Under the pieces are notes generated by a model, which worked only from the letters and a program-made list of their open reading frames with translations, was not told the DNA's origin and searched no databases. Position numbers and translations under genes: made by a program. Positions 61,647 to 64,000 of a DNA stretch of 64,000 nt are shown here, one piece after another; position 1 is the first letter of the stretch; every line of letters starts with the position of its first letter. Source of the stretch: Achromobacter mucicolens (GTDB lineage Bacteria > Pseudomonadota > Gammaproteobacteria > Burkholderiales > Burkholderiaceae_B); the NCBI RefSeq assembly GCF_902859725.1, contig NZ_CADIJP010000009.1, positions 186,001 to 250,000 on the forward strand, given 5' to 3'.

Positions 61647-62450
61647 ATGAAGCAGATCATCACGCACGTCACGCATTACCGCTACACCGCACCAGTCAAC
61701 TACAGCATCCAGACGCTGCGCCTGACGCCGCGCGACGACGAACACCAGCGCATCCTGCGCTGGAATATCGAGGCGCCGGGCGAGCTGGACAAGCAGGTCG
61801 ACGCCTACGGCAACATCACGCACACGCTGACGTTGAACCAGCCGCACAGCGACATCGAGCTGCGCGTCTCCGGCCAGGTGCTGGTGGCGCCGCTGGTGCG
61901 CGGCGTGCTGGGCGGCGAGGACAGCCGGCTGCCGGTGCATGCCTATTGCGTGCAGACGCGGCTGACGCAGGCAGACGAGACGGTTCTTGCGTTCGCGCGC
62001 GCGGTGCTGCCAAACGGGCTGTCGACGTCGGACGATGTCCTGACGCTGGCGGACGCCATTCACGGGCGCGTGGCGTACGAGCCCGGCACCACGGACGTCA
62101 CCACCGCCGCCAACCAGGTGCTGGCGTTGGGTCATGGCGTATGCCAGGACCACGCGCACCTGTTCCTCGCATGCGTACGCGGCCTGAACGTGCCCGCGCG
62201 CTACGTCAGCGGCTACCTGTACACCACGGCCGAGCACGCGGCCAGCCACGCCTGGGCCGACGTCTGGCTGCCCGACCTGGGCTGGACCAGCGTGGACATC
62301 ACCAACAGCCAGTTCGCCTCGGAGTGCCATTGCCGGCTGGCCGTGGGCCGGGATTACGACTCGGCGTCGCCCGTGCGGGGGGTGCGCACCGGCGGCGGCG
62401 AGGAGTCCATGGAAATCAGCGTCCAGGTCCAGGCCGGCGCGCAGCAGTAA
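61647..62450 (+). CDS. Transglutaminase-like cysteine protease (Anbu-cluster)
   Basis: Transglutaminase-fold protein of 267 residues. The catalytic triad is Cys166 (LGHGVCQDHAHLF), His201 (SHAWADVWLP) and Asp217 (TSVDITNS). The N-terminal part (about 1-110) is the beta-rich domain common to bacterial transglutaminase-like proteins of this operon type. It may cleave or form an isopeptide bond in the product of the ATP-grasp enzyme. It follows the alpha-E gene by 13 bp. Confidence 0.9.
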   Translation: MKQIITHVTHYRYTAPVNYSIQTLRLTPRDDEHQRILRWNIEAPGELDKQVDAYGNITHTLTLNQPHSDIELRVSGQVLVAPLVRGVLGGEDSRLPVHAYCVQTRLTQADETVLAFARAVLPNGLSTSDDVLTLADAIHGRVAYEPGTTDVTTAANQVLALGHGVCQDHAHLFLACVRGLNVPARYVSGYLYTTAEHAASHAWADVWLPDLGWTSVDITNSQFASECHCRLAVGRDYDSASPVRGVRTGGGEESMEISVQVQAGAQQ

Positions 62451-62513
62451 GCCGTAACATCCGCCCCGCCCCGCCGCAATACAATGCGGGGTGGCTTTTC
62501 CCTCTTTCCGATC

Positions 62514-63377
62514 ATGACCTACTGTGTAGCTGCCCGCCTGGACGCCGGCCTGGTGTTTCTTTCCGACTCCCGCACCAATGCCGGGGTCGACCAGATCAGT
62601 GTCTTTCGCAAGATGACCGTCTTCGAGCGGCCGGGCGAGCGCGTCATGGTCCTGATGACCTCCGGCAACCTGGCGGTCAGCCAGGCCGTGCTGAACGTGC
62701 TGACCCGCCAGCGCGAGGAAGCCGCCGAAACCCTCTGGAACGCGCCCGACATGTTCACGGCCACGCGCCTGGTGGGCGCGGCGGTGCGCGAGGTCTATCA
62801 CAGCGAGGCGGCCGCCCTGCACGAACAGGGTGTCGACTTCAACGTCAGCATGATCTTCGGCGGGCAGATCGGCAAGGAGCAATGCCGTTTGTTCCAGGTG
62901 TATTCGGCCGGCAACTTCATCGAGGCAGGCCAGGAATGCCCGTACTTCCAGATCGGCGAGGCCAAGTACGGCAAGCCCATCCTGGACCGCGTGCTGCAAC
63001 CGGACACCTCGCTGGACGAGGCAGCCAAGTGCGCCCTGATCTCGATGGATTCCACGCTGCGCTCGAACATCTCGGTGGGGCTGCCGCTGGACCTGCTGGT
63101 GTACGACGCCAATTCGCTGCGCGTCACCCACTTTGCCAGCATCGACGAGCACAACGAGTATTTCCGCATGATCCGCGGCACCTGGGGCGAGCGCCTGCGC
63201 CAGGTCTTTGCCGAGATCCCCGATCCGCTGTGGACCAACCCGGACGCGCCGGGCTCGCTGGTGCCGCCGTCGCGGGTGCACCAGCCCCTGCGCATGGAGC
63301 CGGCCGATGCGGCGCGCAGCGCTTATGTGACGCCGCAGGTGCTGGCCGAAGACCCGGGCAAGGACCAGCCCAACTGA
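62514..63377 (+). CDS. Anbu/BPH proteasome-homologue peptidase
   Basis: A proteasome-fold protein of 287 residues, the size of Anbu (ancestral beta subunit). After the initiating Met, residue 1 is Thr of TYCVAARLDAGLVFLSDSR; the active-site set is Thr1, Asp17 and Lys32, as in known Anbu proteins. GERVMVLMTSGNLAVSQAV and VDFNVSMIFGGQIG are further fold stretches. It likely assembles into a ring or helix and acts as an N-terminal-nucleophile hydrolase, though few substrates have been shown for the family. The ATG at 62514 is required for Thr at position 2 of the translation. It closes the four-gene cluster, 63 bp after the transglutaminase. Confidence 0.92.
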   Translation: MTYCVAARLDAGLVFLSDSRTNAGVDQISVFRKMTVFERPGERVMVLMTSGNLAVSQAVLNVLTRQREEAAETLWNAPDMFTATRLVGAAVREVYHSEAAALHEQGVDFNVSMIFGGQIGKEQCRLFQVYSAGNFIEAGQECPYFQIGEAKYGKPILDRVLQPDTSLDEAAKCALISMDSTLRSNISVGLPLDLLVYDANSLRVTHFASIDEHNEYFRMIRGTWGERLRQVFAEIPDPLWTNPDAPGSLVPPSRVHQPLRMEPADAARSAYVTPQVLAEDPGKDQPN

Positions 63378-63414
63378 GTGGGTTCCGGCGCCGCGCTGGA
63401 CGGCGCCCCCCGCG

Positions 63415-64000
63415 TCAGCGCCGCTCGAACTTCGGCGCGCGCTTTTCTTCGAATGCCTTGCGGCCTTCCTTGGCGTCGGCGGTGGCAAAGCAGATCGCCT
63501 GCAGATCGCGCTCGTATTCCACGGCCTTCTCTAGCGGCATCGACAACGCGGCGCGCAGATTGACGCGTGCCGTTTCAGCCGCAATGGGCGCGCGCGAGGC
63601 GATGGTGGCGGCAAGCGCCTGCGCGCGCTCGCGCAGCTGCTCCTGCGGCACCACCTCGCTCACCAGCCCCCAGGCCAGCGCCTGCTCGGCGCGGATGGGG
63701 TCGCCGGTCAGCACCATCAGTGCGGCGTTGCTCGGGCCGATCGCATGGACGAGCTGCGCCGTCATGCCGCCGCCGCCGATCCATCCCAGCTTGATCTCGG
63801 GCGCGCCCAGGCGCGCGTTGTCGGCGGCGATGCGGATATCGCAGGCCAATGCCATTTCCAGGCCGCCGCCGAACGTATAGCCGTTGATCGCCGCCACCGT
63901 GGGCTTTTTCAACATGCGCACACAGTCGCAGTAGTCGAGCCGGTTGCGAAAATCCCAGGGCGTGGCGTAGCGGTCGAGCTCGGTGATGTCCGAGCCGGCG
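63415..64000 (-). CDS. Enoyl-CoA hydratase/isomerase family protein (partial at the window edge)
   Basis: The C-terminal 190 or so residues of a crotonase-fold enzyme, running out of the window at its 5' end. The oxyanion-hole and active-site stretch is INGYTFGGGLEMALACDIRIAADNARLGAPEIKLGW, with the glutamate-bearing helix. The last residues FEEKRAPKFERR are typical of enoyl-CoA hydratases. Upstream residues seen at the edge (AGSDITELDRYATPWDFRN...) continue the same fold. It acts on an acyl-CoA thioester in the cytoplasm; the exact substrate cannot be given from this part. Confidence 0.88.
   Translation of the reverse strand, partial: AGSDITELDRYATPWDFRNRLDYCDCVRMLKKPTVAAINGYTFGGGLEMALACDIRIAADNARLGAPEIKLGWIGGGGMTAQLVHAIGPSNAALMVLTGDPIRAEQALAWGLVSEVVPQEQLRERAQALAATIASRAPIAAETARVNLRAALSMPLEKAVEYERDLQAICFATADAKEGRKAFEEKRAPKFERR

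Overview
The window is a high-GC chromosomal segment from a betaproteobacterium of the order Burkholderiales. Gene orders diaA-dolP, argB-slmA, mreBCD-mrdA-rodA with a divergent gatCAB, and the fused LivM-LivG permease/ATPase point to the family Alcaligenaceae, most likely Achromobacter or a close Bordetella relative. That assignment is inference from gene content and order; no rRNA gene is present. Almost all of the window is core chromosome. I saw no tRNA, rRNA or CRISPR array.

Layout. 0-5 kb: end of a DiaA/GmhA-type gene, a BON lipoprotein, a thioredoxin-fold protein, an orphan MetQ, argB, a HAD nucleotidase and slmA. 5-7.7 kb: an SLC13 anion transporter with an Ldh-type dehydrogenase. 7.7-10 kb: a non-coding, hairpin-rich repeat of about 930 bp split by a complete IS256-family element of 1379 bp. 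10-15.7 kb: the cell-shape operon mreB-mreC-mreD-mrdA-rodA. 15.9-19.3 kb: gatCAB. 19.3-25.8 kb: a Phd/VapC-like pair, pyrE, xth, gdhA with an NtrC-like site, a PCu(A)C copper chaperone, and argP/argO. 25.8-32 kb: a LysR regulator and a branched-chain amino acid ABC operon. 32-32.9 kb: a second, uninterrupted copy of the repeat. 33-35 kb: ohr/ohrR and a Crp-family regulator. 35-43.7 kb: a second Liv-type ABC transporter flanked by two different CoA-ligase-like enzymes, which looks like an uptake-and-activation system for an organic acid. 43.7-45.9 kb: a BigR-type sulfur module. 46-59 kb: housekeeping genes (polyphosphate:AMP phosphotransferase, GNAT, HIT, glycosyltransferase, tenA, ung, DEAD-box helicase, MidA-type methyltransferase, cca, slt, 5-FCL). 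59.2-63.4 kb: the Anbu proteasome-homologue cluster (circularly permuted ATP-grasp, alpha-E, transglutaminase, Anbu). The window ends inside an enoyl-CoA hydratase gene.

Two items merit most attention. The first is the composite repeat at 7.7-10 kb and 32-32.9 kb. Each copy holds two inverted modules with a shared 88-bp core. The left module's outer arms differ between copies at two positions in a base-pair-preserving way. A central pair of 13-bp palindromes (GGTGTCTGACACC and its complement) is identical in both copies although the 38 bp between them has drifted. Comparison of the copies gives the exact empty site and the 8-bp target duplication of the IS256 element. The second is the Anbu cluster, a known but poorly understood proteasome-like system. 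Smaller leads are a toxin-like PIN ORF that reads into the 3' end of pyrE, an NtrC-like site over the predicted gdhA promoter, a 29-bp dyad at the BigR-type promoter, a 10-bp sequence shared by the ohr and ohrR promoters, a PaaK-like enzyme without the usual P-loop, and an orphan minus-strand terminator that may end an unannotated small RNA.
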